Source: UBA822 sp965249775 (GTDB lineage: Bacteria > Gemmatimonadota > Gemmatimonadetes > Longimicrobiales > Gaopeijiaceae). Taken from it: a stretch of 64,000 nucleotides of DNA. A program made the position numbers and the translations under genes. Positions 52,269 to 61,302 of this stretch are shown in pieces. Positions within the stretch are counted from its first letter, which is position 1. Every line of letters begins with the position of its first letter. Below the pieces are notes generated by a model. The model saw only the letters and a list, made by a program, of their open reading frames with translations. It did no database searches and was not told where the DNA came from. The stretch lies in NCBI GenBank assembly GCA_965249775.1, contig OZ252253.1:2852001-2916000 (forward strand), in the 5' to 3' direction.

Positions 52269-53672
52269 GTGCCAGAAAACGACTTCGACGTACTCATCAT
52301 AGGTGGGGGCCCGGGAGGCTACGTGGCGGCCATCCGTGGCGCGCAACTCGGATTGAACGTGGCTTGCGTAGAGGCTGACAAGCTTGGCGGTGTTTGTCTC
52401 AACATAGGCTGCATTCCCACCAAGGCCCTTCTGACCAGCGCGGCTCTGGCAAATGAAGTCAAAACGATCGGGGCGCACGGTATCACGTTCACCGAGGCCA
52501 GCGTGGACCTCGGGCCGGCTCAGGAGCGCAGCAGGGCGATCGCGGAACAACTGGCCAACGGGGTGGGCCACCTCTTCAAGAAGAACAAGATTACCCACAT
52601 CGAGGGTCGCGGCCGTCTCTTGGGCGGGGGCGGCGTAGAAGTCGAGGCAGCCGACGGCGGCCGGCAGGCATACACAGCCGGGCACGTCATTCTGGCGACT
52701 GGCTCGCGGCCGAGGGACATCGCAGTCCTACCGATCGATGAGGACCGCATCTGGTCCTCCACCGGAGCCCTTTTTCAAGACGGGGCACCGGACACGCTGG
52801 CTGTCGTGGGGGCTGGTGCGGTCGGGATGGAGTTCGCTGACGTGTACAACGCCTATGGCACCAAGGTCACGGTCATCGAGGCGTTGGACCGTATCCTGCC
52901 TCTCGAAGACGCAGACTCGTCAGCGGTCGTCGAGCGGAGCTTCAAGAAGCGTGGCATGGATTTCCACACAGGGGCGGTCGTGGAGGGTGCGGACGTTGCG
53001 AAACGCTCCGTGAAGCTCCGGTTCAAGGACAACGAGGGCCAACAACACACGCTGAAAGTCCAGAACGTCCTGTCGGCTGTCGGACGCGTACCCAACACAA
53101 CCGACTTGGGTCTGGAGGCATCAGGCGTTGAGCTCGATGATCAAGGCTTCTTCGTTGTGGACGAGTACATGCGCACTAGCGCCGCAGGTGTCTACGCCCT
53201 AGGTGACTGTGCCGGAAACCAACTCCTGGCCCACAAGGCCATGCATGAGGGAGTGATTTGTGTGGAGGCCATCGCGGGTCACGCGCACGGAACGGTAGAC
53301 TACCAGAACGTCCCGAACTGCACCTATTGCAATCCCGAAGTGGCGTCGGTTGGACTAACCGAGGAGCAGGCCAGGGAGCAGGGCTTCGAAATCGAGATCG
53401 GGAAGTTTCCGTGGGTGGGCAACGGTCGCGCACTGGCCGCTGGACACTCAGAGGGTTTCGTAAAGGTTATTCGTGGCGCCCAGTATTCCGAGATCCTCGG
53501 TGCCCACATCGTAGGATCCCACGCCACCGAGCTGATCGGAGAATTCGTGGTGGGCCGCCATCTCGAATCGACGGTCGAGGAGATGGACCGTGCCATGCAC
53601 CCGCATCCCACGCTGTCGGAGGCCATCGCAGAGGGCGCATTGTCGGCTCTGGGGCGGGCGATCCACATCTAG
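52269..53672 (+). CDS. lpdA: Dihydrolipoyl dehydrogenase (E3)
   Basis: 467 residues from GTG 52269, with AGAGG upstream. The flavoprotein reoxidises dihydrolipoyl groups with NAD. FAD motif DVLIIGGGPGGYVAAIRGAQLG; redox-active disulfide GGVCLNIGCIPTKALL; NAD-binding LAVVGAGAVGMEFADVYNAYG; FAD loop GVYALGDCAGNQLLAHKAMHEG; catalytic His in MHPHPTLSEAIAEG. It completes the pyruvate dehydrogenase set, whose E1 and E2 lie 3 kb upstream. It might also serve 2-oxoglutarate dehydrogenase or glycine cleavage. Confidence 0.96.
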   Translation: MPENDFDVLIIGGGPGGYVAAIRGAQLGLNVACVEADKLGGVCLNIGCIPTKALLTSAALANEVKTIGAHGITFTEASVDLGPAQERSRAIAEQLANGVGHLFKKNKITHIEGRGRLLGGGGVEVEAADGGRQAYTAGHVILATGSRPRDIAVLPIDEDRIWSSTGALFQDGAPDTLAVVGAGAVGMEFADVYNAYGTKVTVIEALDRILPLEDADSSAVVERSFKKRGMDFHTGAVVEGADVAKRSVKLRFKDNEGQQHTLKVQNVLSAVGRVPNTTDLGLEASGVELDDQGFFVVDEYMRTSAAGVYALGDCAGNQLLAHKAMHEGVICVEAIAGHAHGTVDYQNVPNCTYCNPEVASVGLTEEQAREQGFEIEIGKFPWVGNGRALAAGHSEGFVKVIRGAQYSEILGAHIVGSHATELIGEFVVGRHLESTVEEMDRAMHPHPTLSEAIAEGALSALGRAIHI

Positions 53673-53686
53673 AGCTGGCAGGGCCA

Positions 53687-54385
53687 ATGACTGACGAGCG
53701 CAAATACCGAGAAGACGAGATCCACAAGATCTTCGATCTCGCTTCGAGTGGGCACGGGGTCGGGCCGCCCTCGTCGTCCGACGAGGAGGGACTGACGCTT
53801 GCCGAGCTCCAAGAAGTAGGACTCGAAGTCGGATTGGCGCCTGAGCGAATTGCCCAAGCAGCGACCGCGGTTGATTCGAGAGGAGATGTCCTCCCGCGTC
53901 GGACGTACTTGGGCATGCCTATCTCCGTCGGCCGAATCGTCGAGCTACCTCGGGACGTGACTGATCGGGAGTGGGAGATGCTAGTCTCGGAGCTCCGAGA
54001 GACCTTTGGCGCGAGAGGCCAGGTCACGTCGCAGGGGGGTCTTCGTGAGTGGAGCAACGGTAACCTGCATGCCTTCCTCGAGCCCACCGAGACCGGCTAT
54101 CGTCTGCGCATGACCACGCTCAAGGGAAATGTGCTGCCCGTGACCGCAATGGGGGTCGGCGGCTTGGTCATGGGGCTGGTTTTGCTTACGATCTTCGTTC
54201 TCGAAGGGCGGCTGACGGACCCCGCGCTTCTCCTTCCTTTGATGTTCGCAGTGTTAGGTGCCGGTGCATTGGCCTCGAACCCGCTCAGGTTGCCAGGTTG
54301 GGCCCGGGAGCGGGAGGAGCAGATGGAGTACATCGCGGGACGCGTGTCCGAGTTGATTTCGGCACCGCCAAGCGGCGAGGAATAA
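53687..54385 (+). CDS. Conserved membrane protein of unknown function
   Basis: 232 residues from ATG 53687, 14 bases after lpdA. The N-terminus (YREDEIHKIFDLAS... LTLAELQEVGLEVGLAPERIAQAA) is helical and resembles SHOCT-like or regulatory N-terminal domains seen in uncharacterised Gemmatimonadota proteins. Two membrane segments follow in the C-terminal half (VTAMGVGGLVMGLVLLTIFV and LLPLMFAVLGAGAL). No function can be assigned. It is probably in the same transcript as the DUF4395 gene. Confidence 0.7.
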   Translation: MTDERKYREDEIHKIFDLASSGHGVGPPSSSDEEGLTLAELQEVGLEVGLAPERIAQAATAVDSRGDVLPRRTYLGMPISVGRIVELPRDVTDREWEMLVSELRETFGARGQVTSQGGLREWSNGNLHAFLEPTETGYRLRMTTLKGNVLPVTAMGVGGLVMGLVLLTIFVLEGRLTDPALLLPLMFAVLGAGALASNPLRLPGWAREREEQMEYIAGRVSELISAPPSGEE

Positions 54386-54405
54386 TCTGACTGGGAGGTC
54401 GGGCT

Positions 54406-54969
54406 ATGGGGAGCACCTTGAAGGCCAAACGCCTACATCGTCTCGACGTGCAAGGGTTCGACACGGTGGGCGAGGATCTGCTGGCCCAGGTGGCACCGTG
54501 GTTGCGGCTGGCCTTCGGACTTTGCGCGATCTTGGCGATCGTCGGCACCGCGCTCGCCTCTACGCCAGTTTTGCTGACGTTGGCCGGAATCGCCTTTCTT
54601 GCGGCGGTTTTTCCGGTCCACCCGTTCGACCTGATCTATAACCACGGCCTCCGTCACGTGACGGGAACGCCACCGCTGCCCAAGCGGGGCCCACCGAGTC
54701 GATTCGCATGTGGCATTGGCGCCCTGTGGTTGATTCTCACGGTCGGGGCCTTCGACGCGGGGTGGACAGTCGTCGGCTACGCTCTCGGCTTTACGCTGGC
54801 TTCGGTCGCCACTCTCGTAAGCACGATGGACATCTGTATCCCGTCAATGATCTTTAGGGGCATGCTGGGCGGCCCGATGCCACGGCCGGCAGTCGAGGAC
54901 GGGTCGGACGATCAGGTGAGGAGACCTCCCATCAATCGTCGAGCGCGGGATCATCTGTATCGACCGTGA
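54406..54969 (+). CDS. DUF4395 family membrane protein
   Basis: 187 residues, with four hydrophobic segments: APWLRLAFGLCAILAIVGTAL, VLLTLAGIAFLAAVF, GALWLILTVGAFDAGW and GYALGFTLASVATLVSTM. The motif HPFDLIYNHGLRHVTGTPPLPKRGPP followed by FACGIG, and the later ICIPS, are characteristic of DUF4395. Function is unknown; homologs are often near rhodanese or thioredoxin genes. It follows the preceding membrane gene after 20 bases. Confidence 0.85.
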   Translation: MGSTLKAKRLHRLDVQGFDTVGEDLLAQVAPWLRLAFGLCAILAIVGTALASTPVLLTLAGIAFLAAVFPVHPFDLIYNHGLRHVTGTPPLPKRGPPSRFACGIGALWLILTVGAFDAGWTVVGYALGFTLASVATLVSTMDICIPSMIFRGMLGGPMPRPAVEDGSDDQVRRPPINRRARDHLYRP

Positions 54970-55060
54970 GACCCGCGTGCCTTGGTGCTGGGCTCTCCGG
55001 GTTTTCAGGCAAGGAGACAAGCCGCCCGGTTCAAGCTGGGCAAGCGAAAGGAGTTTCGAC

Positions 55061-56320
55061 ATGGCTACACGACGCATTTTCCTGAAAGACGGTGCGCTCG
55101 CCGTGGTGGGGCTGAGTATGGTGCCGGGGTACGTCTACCGCTCCACATTGGCCGTTCAGCAGGTCGTCGCCAAGAACAAAAAGCTGGTCGTTGTGTTCCA
55201 ACGCGGTGGAGTCGACGGGCTCAACATGGTGGTTCCGTTCGGCGAGAAGCACTACTACGACCACCGCCCAACCATCGCGGTACCGGCACCCTCGAGAGAG
55301 GGCCAGGGGGCGCTCGACCTTGATGGGTTCTTCGGACTCCACCCTGCCCTACGACCGTTGCATGAGATCTACCAGCGCGAGGAGCTGGCCATCGTTCAGG
55401 CAGTGGGCTCGCCTCACGAGACTCGCTCGCACCTCGAGGCCCAATCCTATATGGAGTCGGCGGTGCCGGGTTCCAAGACTGCGGATGGATGGCTGAACCG
55501 GTACATGCACGAGAACCAGCACGCCGAAGCCACGAGCTTCCGGGGCGTCGCCCTGGGGGAGGTTCTGCCCAAGACGCTTGATGGCCCGGCTCCAGTCCTC
55601 GCGTTGGGTGAGCTGGCGGGCTCGGCAAGGGTCGTGGGTGCCCGGTCTCTTTTCGAGTCCCTGGACGACCGGGAGACCAACTCGCTGCTCTCGGGGACGT
55701 CGAAGGAAATGTTCAACGCCATCGATCAACTCGCTGAATTGAAAGCGGCGACGTATGAGCCCGAGAACGGCGCCAACTATGGGAATGTCAACAACGCCAA
55801 CAACGCGAATGGACAGTTTGCCAGGCCCATGAGGCGACTGGCCCAACTCATCAAGGCAGATCTGGGAGTCGAGATCGCGTTCGTCGATATCGGTGGCTGG
55901 GACACACATCAGGCCCAGGGAAGTCTGCAGGGTCGCCTCCCCGGTCGCCTCGCAGTATTCGCGAGGGTCCTCGCCGCGTTTTATAGGGACATGGGCGACC
56001 GGATGGAGGACATCGTGGTGCTCACGATGTCAGAGTTCGGGCGGACAGCCCGTGAGAACGCTAGCGCGGGCACGGACCACGGGAGGGCCAACGTCATGTT
56101 TGCGATGGGTGGGGGAGTGAAAGGTGGCATGGTTTACACCGATTGGCCCGGACTCGCCCCCGAGCAGTTGAACGAGGACCGCGACCTTGCGATGACGACC
56201 GACTTCCGGGACGTCTTCGCCGAGGTTATTACGGGCCATATGGGGGCCCAGCACACGAGTGCGATTTTCCCGGACTTCGCTGTGGACAAGAGCAAGTTCA
56301 AGGGGTTGATGCACGTCTAA
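55061..56320 (+). CDS. DUF1501 domain exported protein
   Basis: 419 residues from ATG 55061, with AAAGGAG upstream. The start ATRRIFLKDGALAVVGLSM looks like a Tat signal (RRxFLK). The DUF1501 domain (sulfatase-like fold) shows VVFQRGGVDGLNMVVPF, the HPALRPLHEIYQREELAIVQAVG segment, DIGGWDTHQAQGS, VLTMSEFGRTARENASAGTDHG, and the family's GRANVMFAMGGGVKGG. It is usually encoded next to a DUF1800 protein; none is seen here. A short NNANNAN tract lies near residue 250. Substrate unknown. Confidence 0.9.
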   Translation: MATRRIFLKDGALAVVGLSMVPGYVYRSTLAVQQVVAKNKKLVVVFQRGGVDGLNMVVPFGEKHYYDHRPTIAVPAPSREGQGALDLDGFFGLHPALRPLHEIYQREELAIVQAVGSPHETRSHLEAQSYMESAVPGSKTADGWLNRYMHENQHAEATSFRGVALGEVLPKTLDGPAPVLALGELAGSARVVGARSLFESLDDRETNSLLSGTSKEMFNAIDQLAELKAATYEPENGANYGNVNNANNANGQFARPMRRLAQLIKADLGVEIAFVDIGGWDTHQAQGSLQGRLPGRLAVFARVLAAFYRDMGDRMEDIVVLTMSEFGRTARENASAGTDHGRANVMFAMGGGVKGGMVYTDWPGLAPEQLNEDRDLAMTTDFRDVFAEVITGHMGAQHTSAIFPDFAVDKSKFKGLMHV

Positions 56321-56446
56321 AGGGACCCCGTACATCACGTCGTCGCGGCTCGTCTTCCTTGGAGGGCGGGCCGCGATCGCTTGCGGCCTGAGGTCGGCTC
56401 TACTCGTCGGTCATCTTCGACCGAGAACCAGGCGCCTGGTCGCGAG

Positions 56447-57895
56447 CTACAGCTCCTTCGAACGAACCACGATCAGCTTCCTGATCTGCATGTCTTCCAT
56501 CGTGTAGGGGATGCCCCCCACGCCCAGGCCCGACTCCCTAAGGCCGGCGAACGGCATCCAATCCACGCGGAACGCCGGGTGGTCGTTGACCATCACCGCC
56601 GAGGCGTCGAGCCGGCGGGAAGCCCGTAGGGCCGTATCGATGTCGCGCGTGAACACCGACGCCTGGAACGCGTAGGGAAGCGAGTTCGATCGGGCGATCG
56701 CGTCATCGATGTCGTCGTACGGATACACGCAGACGACCGGGCCGAAAATCTCGGACGTCGAGACTCGAGCGTCGCCGGGCGGATCGTACAGCACGGTTGG
56801 TGCATAGCACGTCTCGGAGATGGCCTCGCCGCCGGTGAGCAGCTCGCCACCGTTGTCGACGGCCTCCATCACCCACTCTGCGATGCGCTCCACTTCAGCT
56901 GGACGGATGAGGGGCCCTACTTCGGTGTCCGGCGAGGTCGGATCGCCGACGTTGAGAGCGGTCGCCGCTTGGGCAAGACGTTCGGCCAGATCGCGAGCGA
57001 TGCTTTGGTGGGCGAAGACGCGCTGAACCGAGACGCAGACCTGGCCTGCATGGTAGAATCCACCCTTGCTGATGAGCGGAAGCGCATGGTCGAGGTCGGC
57101 GTCCTCAGCCACCAGCACGGGCGCCGCGCCTCCATGTTCCAGCGCACAGCGAGTGCCTGCTGCGAGCTTGGAGCGCAACATCCAACCGACACGAGCGCTG
57201 CCGATGAAGCTGAAGAAGCCCACCCTGGAATCCGTGGCCAGTGATCCGGCCAGGTCCAAATCGGTGGTTACTAGCCCCTGGCACCACTCCTCCGGGAGGC
57301 CCGCCTCGCGGAGAATACCAACGAAGCGCATCGCCGAAAGGGGCGTGGCCTCTGCCGGTTTGACGATGCACGGGCACCCGGTCGCGACCGCGGGTCCGAC
57401 CTGGTGGACGATCAGGTTCAAGGGATGGTTGAAGGCACTGAAGGCGACCACTACGCCGATGGGCTCGTGGCGAGTAAACGCCAATCGGTCGGCCGACGCG
57501 GCGTTGAGTCCCATCGGGATCTCTTCGCCCTGCTGGGTGCGCAGGAATTCTACGCACTCGTGTACGCCGTCGACGGCCCGATCGACCTCGACGAGCGAGT
57601 CCATCAAAGGCTTTCCGCCCTCCCGAGCGGCTTCGAGCGCCAGCTCCTCTCGCCGCTCCTGCATGATGACCGCGGCGCCCCTCAGGACCTCGATCCGGTA
57701 GGCCGCGCTCAGCCAGGCGTCCCTGTCGCGGAAGAGTCGGTAGGCCGTGTCGAGCGCCTGCTCCACGACCGGCGGTCCTCCGCGCTCTACGGTAGCGATC
57801 AGGCTCCCGTCGTAGGGCGCGTGGACTTCCATGCGCTCGCTGTCCGGCGTAGCGCCTGGAACCATGAGTGGGAACTGCTCGGGCATCTCTCGCAT
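56447..57895 (-). CDS. Aldehyde dehydrogenase (NAD(P)+)
   Basis: 482 residues. The ALDH fold shows APYDGSLIATV, the cofactor region GVVVAFSAFNHPLNLIVHQVGPAVATGCP, FIGSARVGWMLRSKLAAGTRCALEHGG (with the general-base Glu) and the catalytic Cys in AGQVCVSVQRV, plus the C-terminal EIFGPVVCVYPYDDIDDAIARSNSLPYAFQAS. The residue pattern fits glyceraldehyde-3-phosphate, succinate-semialdehyde or lactaldehyde ALDHs; the substrate is uncertain. The exact start is not sure: ATG 57895 or 57886. Confidence 0.93.
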   Translation of the reverse strand: MREMPEQFPLMVPGATPDSERMEVHAPYDGSLIATVERGGPPVVEQALDTAYRLFRDRDAWLSAAYRIEVLRGAAVIMQERREELALEAAREGGKPLMDSLVEVDRAVDGVHECVEFLRTQQGEEIPMGLNAASADRLAFTRHEPIGVVVAFSAFNHPLNLIVHQVGPAVATGCPCIVKPAEATPLSAMRFVGILREAGLPEEWCQGLVTTDLDLAGSLATDSRVGFFSFIGSARVGWMLRSKLAAGTRCALEHGGAAPVLVAEDADLDHALPLISKGGFYHAGQVCVSVQRVFAHQSIARDLAERLAQAATALNVGDPTSPDTEVGPLIRPAEVERIAEWVMEAVDNGGELLTGGEAISETCYAPTVLYDPPGDARVSTSEIFGPVVCVYPYDDIDDAIARSNSLPYAFQASVFTRDIDTALRASRRLDASAVMVNDHPAFRVDWMPFAGLRESGLGVGGIPYTMEDMQIRKLIVVRSKEL

Positions 57896-57991
57896 CTCCG
57901 GTTATGCGGCTGCCTTCGCGAGGCAAACCACCGCTCTATCCGTCAGCTCCCCTATGCGTCCGCTAACTGACACCTACAACAGGTTCGGTCC

Positions 57992-58429
57992 TTAGAGGGC
58001 CGGGCTCTCCGGTGCGGGGCCCGTCGAGGGCTGACCGTACACCGCACCCACGACACCGCCGTAGATGATGTGACCGATCAACGACCCCATGGCCATGTTC
58101 ATCGCTCCCGAGAAGAACCCCATCCCCATCATCGGCATGACAGCCACCTGTGCGAGCAGCCACGGAGCCAAACCGAAAAGCGCGCCACGAACCACCACGG
58201 GCCCGGGCAGTGACCGCGCGACGATCGCGTACCCCACGGCGAAGATCACGCCAATCATGAAGTGAGCAATCCATCCCAAGACGGCGCTCCCACCCATCTC
58301 TTCGGCCATCATGTCGGCAGGGTTCATCTCGGGGATGCCCATCAGCGGCGCTACATAGAGTCCAACGACCGTCATCACCCCAGCTCCAATGATGCCGGCT
58401 AGTGCGGCACGCCCGAAGTTCACGTTCAT
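57992..58429 (-). CDS. Small membrane protein, DUF6789/YagU-like
   Basis: 145 residues from ATG 58429, with a perfect AAAGGAGG upstream; the frame to 58540 is too long. Four membrane segments: RAALAGIIGAGVMTVVGLYV, LGWIAHFMIGVIFAVGYAIV, RGALFGLAPWLLAQVAVMPMM and GSLIGHIIYGGVVGAVYG. This looks like the DUF6789-type family. Function unknown. A truncated, inverted relative is at 59093-59353, on the other side of the DUF1348 gene. Confidence 0.75.
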   Translation of the reverse strand: MNVNFGRAALAGIIGAGVMTVVGLYVAPLMGIPEMNPADMMAEEMGGSAVLGWIAHFMIGVIFAVGYAIVARSLPGPVVVRGALFGLAPWLLAQVAVMPMMGMGFFSGAMNMAMGSLIGHIIYGGVVGAVYGQPSTGPAPESPAL

Positions 58430-58663
58430 GCTTCCTCCTTTGTCTGGCCCCAGGAGGGGCCTGCTGGGTACCGGCGGGAGCCATCTCGTTCCGTTACTGT
58501 AAGCCGAAGGCGCTGGAGTCGCGAGTTGGCCGAGCCGCAATAGAGAGTTCGATCATCGACCGGAACATCGCTGCCTCACCGAGGCTTTGCCCGCTAGGGG
58601 GCGGGACTTAAAGGTGCCGCTCTGCCCGCCGCAACGAGACGACCCAAGAACCGGAGAAGGCCG

Positions 58664-59092
58664 ATGTCGAACGAACTGATCCCACCCTTCACCGAAGAGA
58701 CGGCCGGGGCCAAGGTGAAGGCTGCGCAAGACGCGTGGAATAGCCGAGATCCCGAGCGGGTCGCCCTAGCCTATACGGAGGATTCCCAATGGCGGAATCG
58801 AGACGAGTTCTTCACCGGCCGCGAGGCGATCAAGGAGTTCCTCACGCGTAAGTGGGCGTCCGAGCTCGACTATCGCTTGATGAAGGAGCTCTGGGCCTTT
58901 ACCGACAACCGCATCTCAGTGCGGTTCGAATATGAGTGGCATGACGAGAGCGACCAGTGGTACCGGACCCACGGCAACGAACACTGGGAGTTCGACGAGG
59001 AGGGTCTGATGCGCCGCCGCGACATGAGCGCGAACGATGTTCCGATAGAGGAATCCGAGCGGCGTTACAGGCCGCTTGAAGAATCTGCGTGA
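58664..59092 (+). CDS. NTF2-like protein, DUF1348 (SnoaL-like) family
   Basis: 142 residues, with GGAGAAGG upstream. The NTF2-like alpha/beta barrel is clear: AKVKAAQDAWNSRDPERVALAYTEDSQWRNRDEFFTGREAIKEFLTRKW, then ELWAFTDNRISVRFEYEWHDESDQWYRTHGNEHWEFDEEGLMRRRDMSANDVPI. DUF1348 proteins are small cytoplasmic proteins of unknown function, possibly enzymes or binders. It is divergent from the DUF6789-like gene. Confidence 0.9.
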   Translation: MSNELIPPFTEETAGAKVKAAQDAWNSRDPERVALAYTEDSQWRNRDEFFTGREAIKEFLTRKWASELDYRLMKELWAFTDNRISVRFEYEWHDESDQWYRTHGNEHWEFDEEGLMRRRDMSANDVPIEESERRYRPLEESA

Positions 59093-59353
59093 GGGAGCGC
59101 GACCTCCCCTGGCGCTCCCAGCGGCCTGGGGATCGGTCTCGCATACGGCGGGGCCTGGTGGATTCTGGGGCCGCTCACCTTGATGCCGCTCTTCATGGGC
59201 ATGGGCTTGGGCGTTAACTGGAACGCCGCCGCTGCTGCGGCCATGCTCCCCAGCCTAGTCGGTCACCTGGTGTACGGCGGCATCCTGGGCCTGGCGTACA
59301 CCTGGCTCCGTCGCAGTGACGTCGACGCGGTCCTAGCGACCGCCACCGACTGA
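59093..59353 (+). pseudogene. C-terminal fragment of a DUF6789-like membrane protein
   Basis: The frame opens just after the DUF1348 stop and encodes GLGIGLAYGGAWWILGPLTLMPLFMGMG and LPSLVGHLVYGGILGLAYTWLRR to TGA 59351-59353. This matches the C-terminal half of the DUF6789-like protein at 57992-58429 (SLIGHIIYGGVVGAVYG), which is on the opposite strand. No start codon or ribosome binding site and no N-terminal half are present, so it is a remnant. Confidence 0.7.
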
Positions 59354-59589
59354 TGCAATTAGGCGGAGGCAGGATGCGTCGGGGGGAGGGCGTCCGAGGA
59401 GGCGCCAGCTCTTCCCGGCGCGGGCGGCTGCTCCGCGCTTCGGGGGCACCGGCGGCTCAAGCGATTTATCGCCGTCCTTCTCCGTAACGCTCGCACCTCA
59501 ACTACTGCTAAGGAGAAGGGCTTAGCGTTGGCGGGACGCTCGACTACCCAGTACGTTCGTGACAATCAACGCTGCAGGAGCTTAGCCAG

Positions 59590-60258
59590 GTGACTGAGCC
59601 GGTTCGCCGTCATCATTGGATTGTTCGACTCACACATTGGTGTGCGTTCGTGCTGATATTCGGAATGATAGCGAGCGGGCTCCAAATCTATCGGGCCTAT
59701 CCGCGATTCGGTGAGCGCGGCGGCCCCTATTACCCCAATGCATTCCACGACCTTGCCTTCCCGGAGTGGACGCGGCTAGGCGGCTGGCTTGCGGGCGGCC
59801 TCAACTGGCACTTCTTCTTGATGTGGCCCCTGATCGGGATCGGTGCTCTTTACCTTGGCTACCTAGCGGTGTCGGGCGAGTGGAAGAAGCTGGTCTTTCG
59901 GCCGCGCGATGTGAAGCCGGCAATCGAGATGCAGAAATACTACCTGCGGCTCAAGAAGGATCACCCACCCCAGGGGAAGCACAACGCACTCCAGAAAGCA
60001 GCATACACCCTGATTGTGCTACTCGGGGCGCTCTCGATTCTAACCGGCTTCGCCATATGGAAGCCCATCCAGTTCCCGTTGCTCACGTGGATGTTCGGCG
60101 GCTATCAGGCTGCGCGCTATTGGCACTTCTGGGCAGTCTGGCTCTTCGCGGGCTTCACGGTGGTACATGTCTTTCTGGTGTTCGTTGTTGATCCGGTGTC
60201 GTTCCGTGCGATGGTAACTGGGTGGTATAGCGGAAGGTACAGAAGCGATGAGCCGTAA
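59590..60258 (+). CDS. Cytochrome b561-type membrane subunit
   Basis: 222 residues from GTG 59590. Four membrane helices with haem-ligand histidines: HHWIVRLTHWCAFVLIFGMIASGLQIY, LNWHFFLMWPLIGIGALYLGYL, KAAYTLIVLLGALSILTGF, and YWHFWAVWLFAGFTVVHVFLVF. This is the cytochrome b/b6 domain found in formate dehydrogenase gamma subunits and thiosulfate reductase. It should carry electrons between the quinone pool and the molybdopterin subunit encoded next, whose start overlaps by 11 bases. Confidence 0.9.
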   Translation: MTEPVRRHHWIVRLTHWCAFVLIFGMIASGLQIYRAYPRFGERGGPYYPNAFHDLAFPEWTRLGGWLAGGLNWHFFLMWPLIGIGALYLGYLAVSGEWKKLVFRPRDVKPAIEMQKYYLRLKKDHPPQGKHNALQKAAYTLIVLLGALSILTGFAIWKPIQFPLLTWMFGGYQAARYWHFWAVWLFAGFTVVHVFLVFVVDPVSFRAMVTGWYSGRYRSDEP

Positions 60259-60946
60259 CCCTGATCGCCGGGCGTTTGTCACTTCAGGCGGAGCAGCGCT
60301 GCTGACCGCCTGCAGCTGGGACGGTGGGCCCGCGCTCCGACCAACACTACGTGTTGCCGGCCGATTCAACGACTGGTTCAGTGAGCGAATCTTCTCGCCC
60401 CAGCAGCTTGCCCGAAAGTATGAGGCAAGCGACCGCTCGAGCAGTTTTCCGAACTACCATATCAGCGGCATGACACCGTCACTGTCTGAGCCCGATGCCT
60501 GGCGGCTCGAGGTGGCGGGGCTCGTAAGTACCCCACTAACCCTCTCGATCGACGAGATTCGCGGGTTAGGTGGGATCACCTACACGGTAAAGCACCACTG
60601 CGTAGAGGGATGGTCGGCCATAGCGACCTGGACGGGCGTTCCGCTCCGCTCGATCGCTGACAGAGTGGGCATGCTCCCAGAAGCGCGCTACGTGCGGTTC
60701 GATTCGTTCGATGCCGGCTACTACAACGGCTGGGATCTCAAGTCCGCGATGCACCCCGAGACGATCCTCGCCTATCGGTTCAACGATCGGGAGCTCATGC
60801 CTGATCATGGCGCACCGCTCAGGCTCTATGCGCCGCACAAGCTGGGCTACAAGCTCACGAAATATCTGACGCAGATCACGTTCACGGCAGAGCGCCCGGG
60901 GGGCTATTGGGAGGACCAGGGATACCCGTGGTTTGGCGGCGTGTGA
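60248..60946 (+). CDS. Sulfite-oxidase-family molybdopterin oxidoreductase
   Basis: 232 residues, overlapping the cytochrome b gene. A Tat-type lipoprotein signal comes first (DRRAFVTSGGAALLTACS). The oxidoreductase molybdopterin-binding fold has WRLEVAGLVSTPLTLSIDEI, the Mo-ligand cysteine in VKHHCVEGWSAIATWTGVPL, VRFDSFDAGYYNGWDL and HGAPLRLYAPHKLGYK. Like MsrP/YedY with its membrane partner, it probably works with the cytochrome b as a periplasmic reductase or oxidase. The substrate is unknown. It needs molybdate, which the modABC system in this window would supply. Confidence 0.9.
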   Translation: MSRNPDRRAFVTSGGAALLTACSWDGGPALRPTLRVAGRFNDWFSERIFSPQQLARKYEASDRSSSFPNYHISGMTPSLSEPDAWRLEVAGLVSTPLTLSIDEIRGLGGITYTVKHHCVEGWSAIATWTGVPLRSIADRVGMLPEARYVRFDSFDAGYYNGWDLKSAMHPETILAYRFNDRELMPDHGAPLRLYAPHKLGYKLTKYLTQITFTAERPGGYWEDQGYPWFGGV

Positions 60947-61161
60947 GGACCGGTCTCGGCTTGGGCATCGTACTTGTCCTTTTTGCGTGTGGACGTGAGG
61001 GTGATATGCCCGAACAGGTCGAGATGCCCGATACGATGGAGGTGATGCGGGCTATGCAAGACCCCGCCGCCCGAGACGCCATGCTCGATACGATGCCCGG
61101 TGGCGAGATGGCCCGCGGCGACTCGGCCACCGAGATGCGACTCCTGGATCGCAAGAGGTAG
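60943..61161 (+). CDS. Small lipoprotein of the redox operon
   Basis: 72 residues from GTG 60943, which overlaps the upstream stop as GTGA. The signal (GLGLGIVLVLFACG) ends in lipobox LFAC. The mature part is short and rich in Met, Asp and Glu, with repeated MP/DTM motifs (MPEQVEMPDTMEVMRAMQDP, MLDTMPGGEM). Methionine-rich segments can bind copper or act as oxidation sinks, but this is a guess. It is co-transcribed with the molybdopterin enzyme. Confidence 0.6.
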   Translation: MRTGLGLGIVLVLFACGREGDMPEQVEMPDTMEVMRAMQDPAARDAMLDTMPGGEMARGDSATEMRLLDRKR

Positions 61162-61239
61162 AGACCCCTTTCTCCGTTTCGTCATCTACTGCAAGCCGTT
61201 CCATGTCGTGTTTAGTGTTGCGGCTCTGAATGAAGCGTG

Positions 61240-61256
61240 ATCGCCAGCATGGCGAT
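61240..61256. promoter_or_regulatory. Hairpin ATCGCC-AGCAT-GGCGAT before the glutaredoxin gene
   Basis: A perfect six-base stem with a five-base loop, 47 bases before the ATG at 61303. It may be a regulatory or terminator element; no T run follows. Confidence 0.4.
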
Positions 61257-61302
61257 AACCTTCACTGTGTCGCCTCTCCCTCAGGTACTTAAGGAGGCTG
61301 GT

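Noticed and set aside
59480..59560. attC-like arms around CCTTCTCC/GGAGAAGG and AACGC/GCGTT
   Set aside because: The inverted repeats exist, but the core ends do not match attC rules and there is no cassette array.
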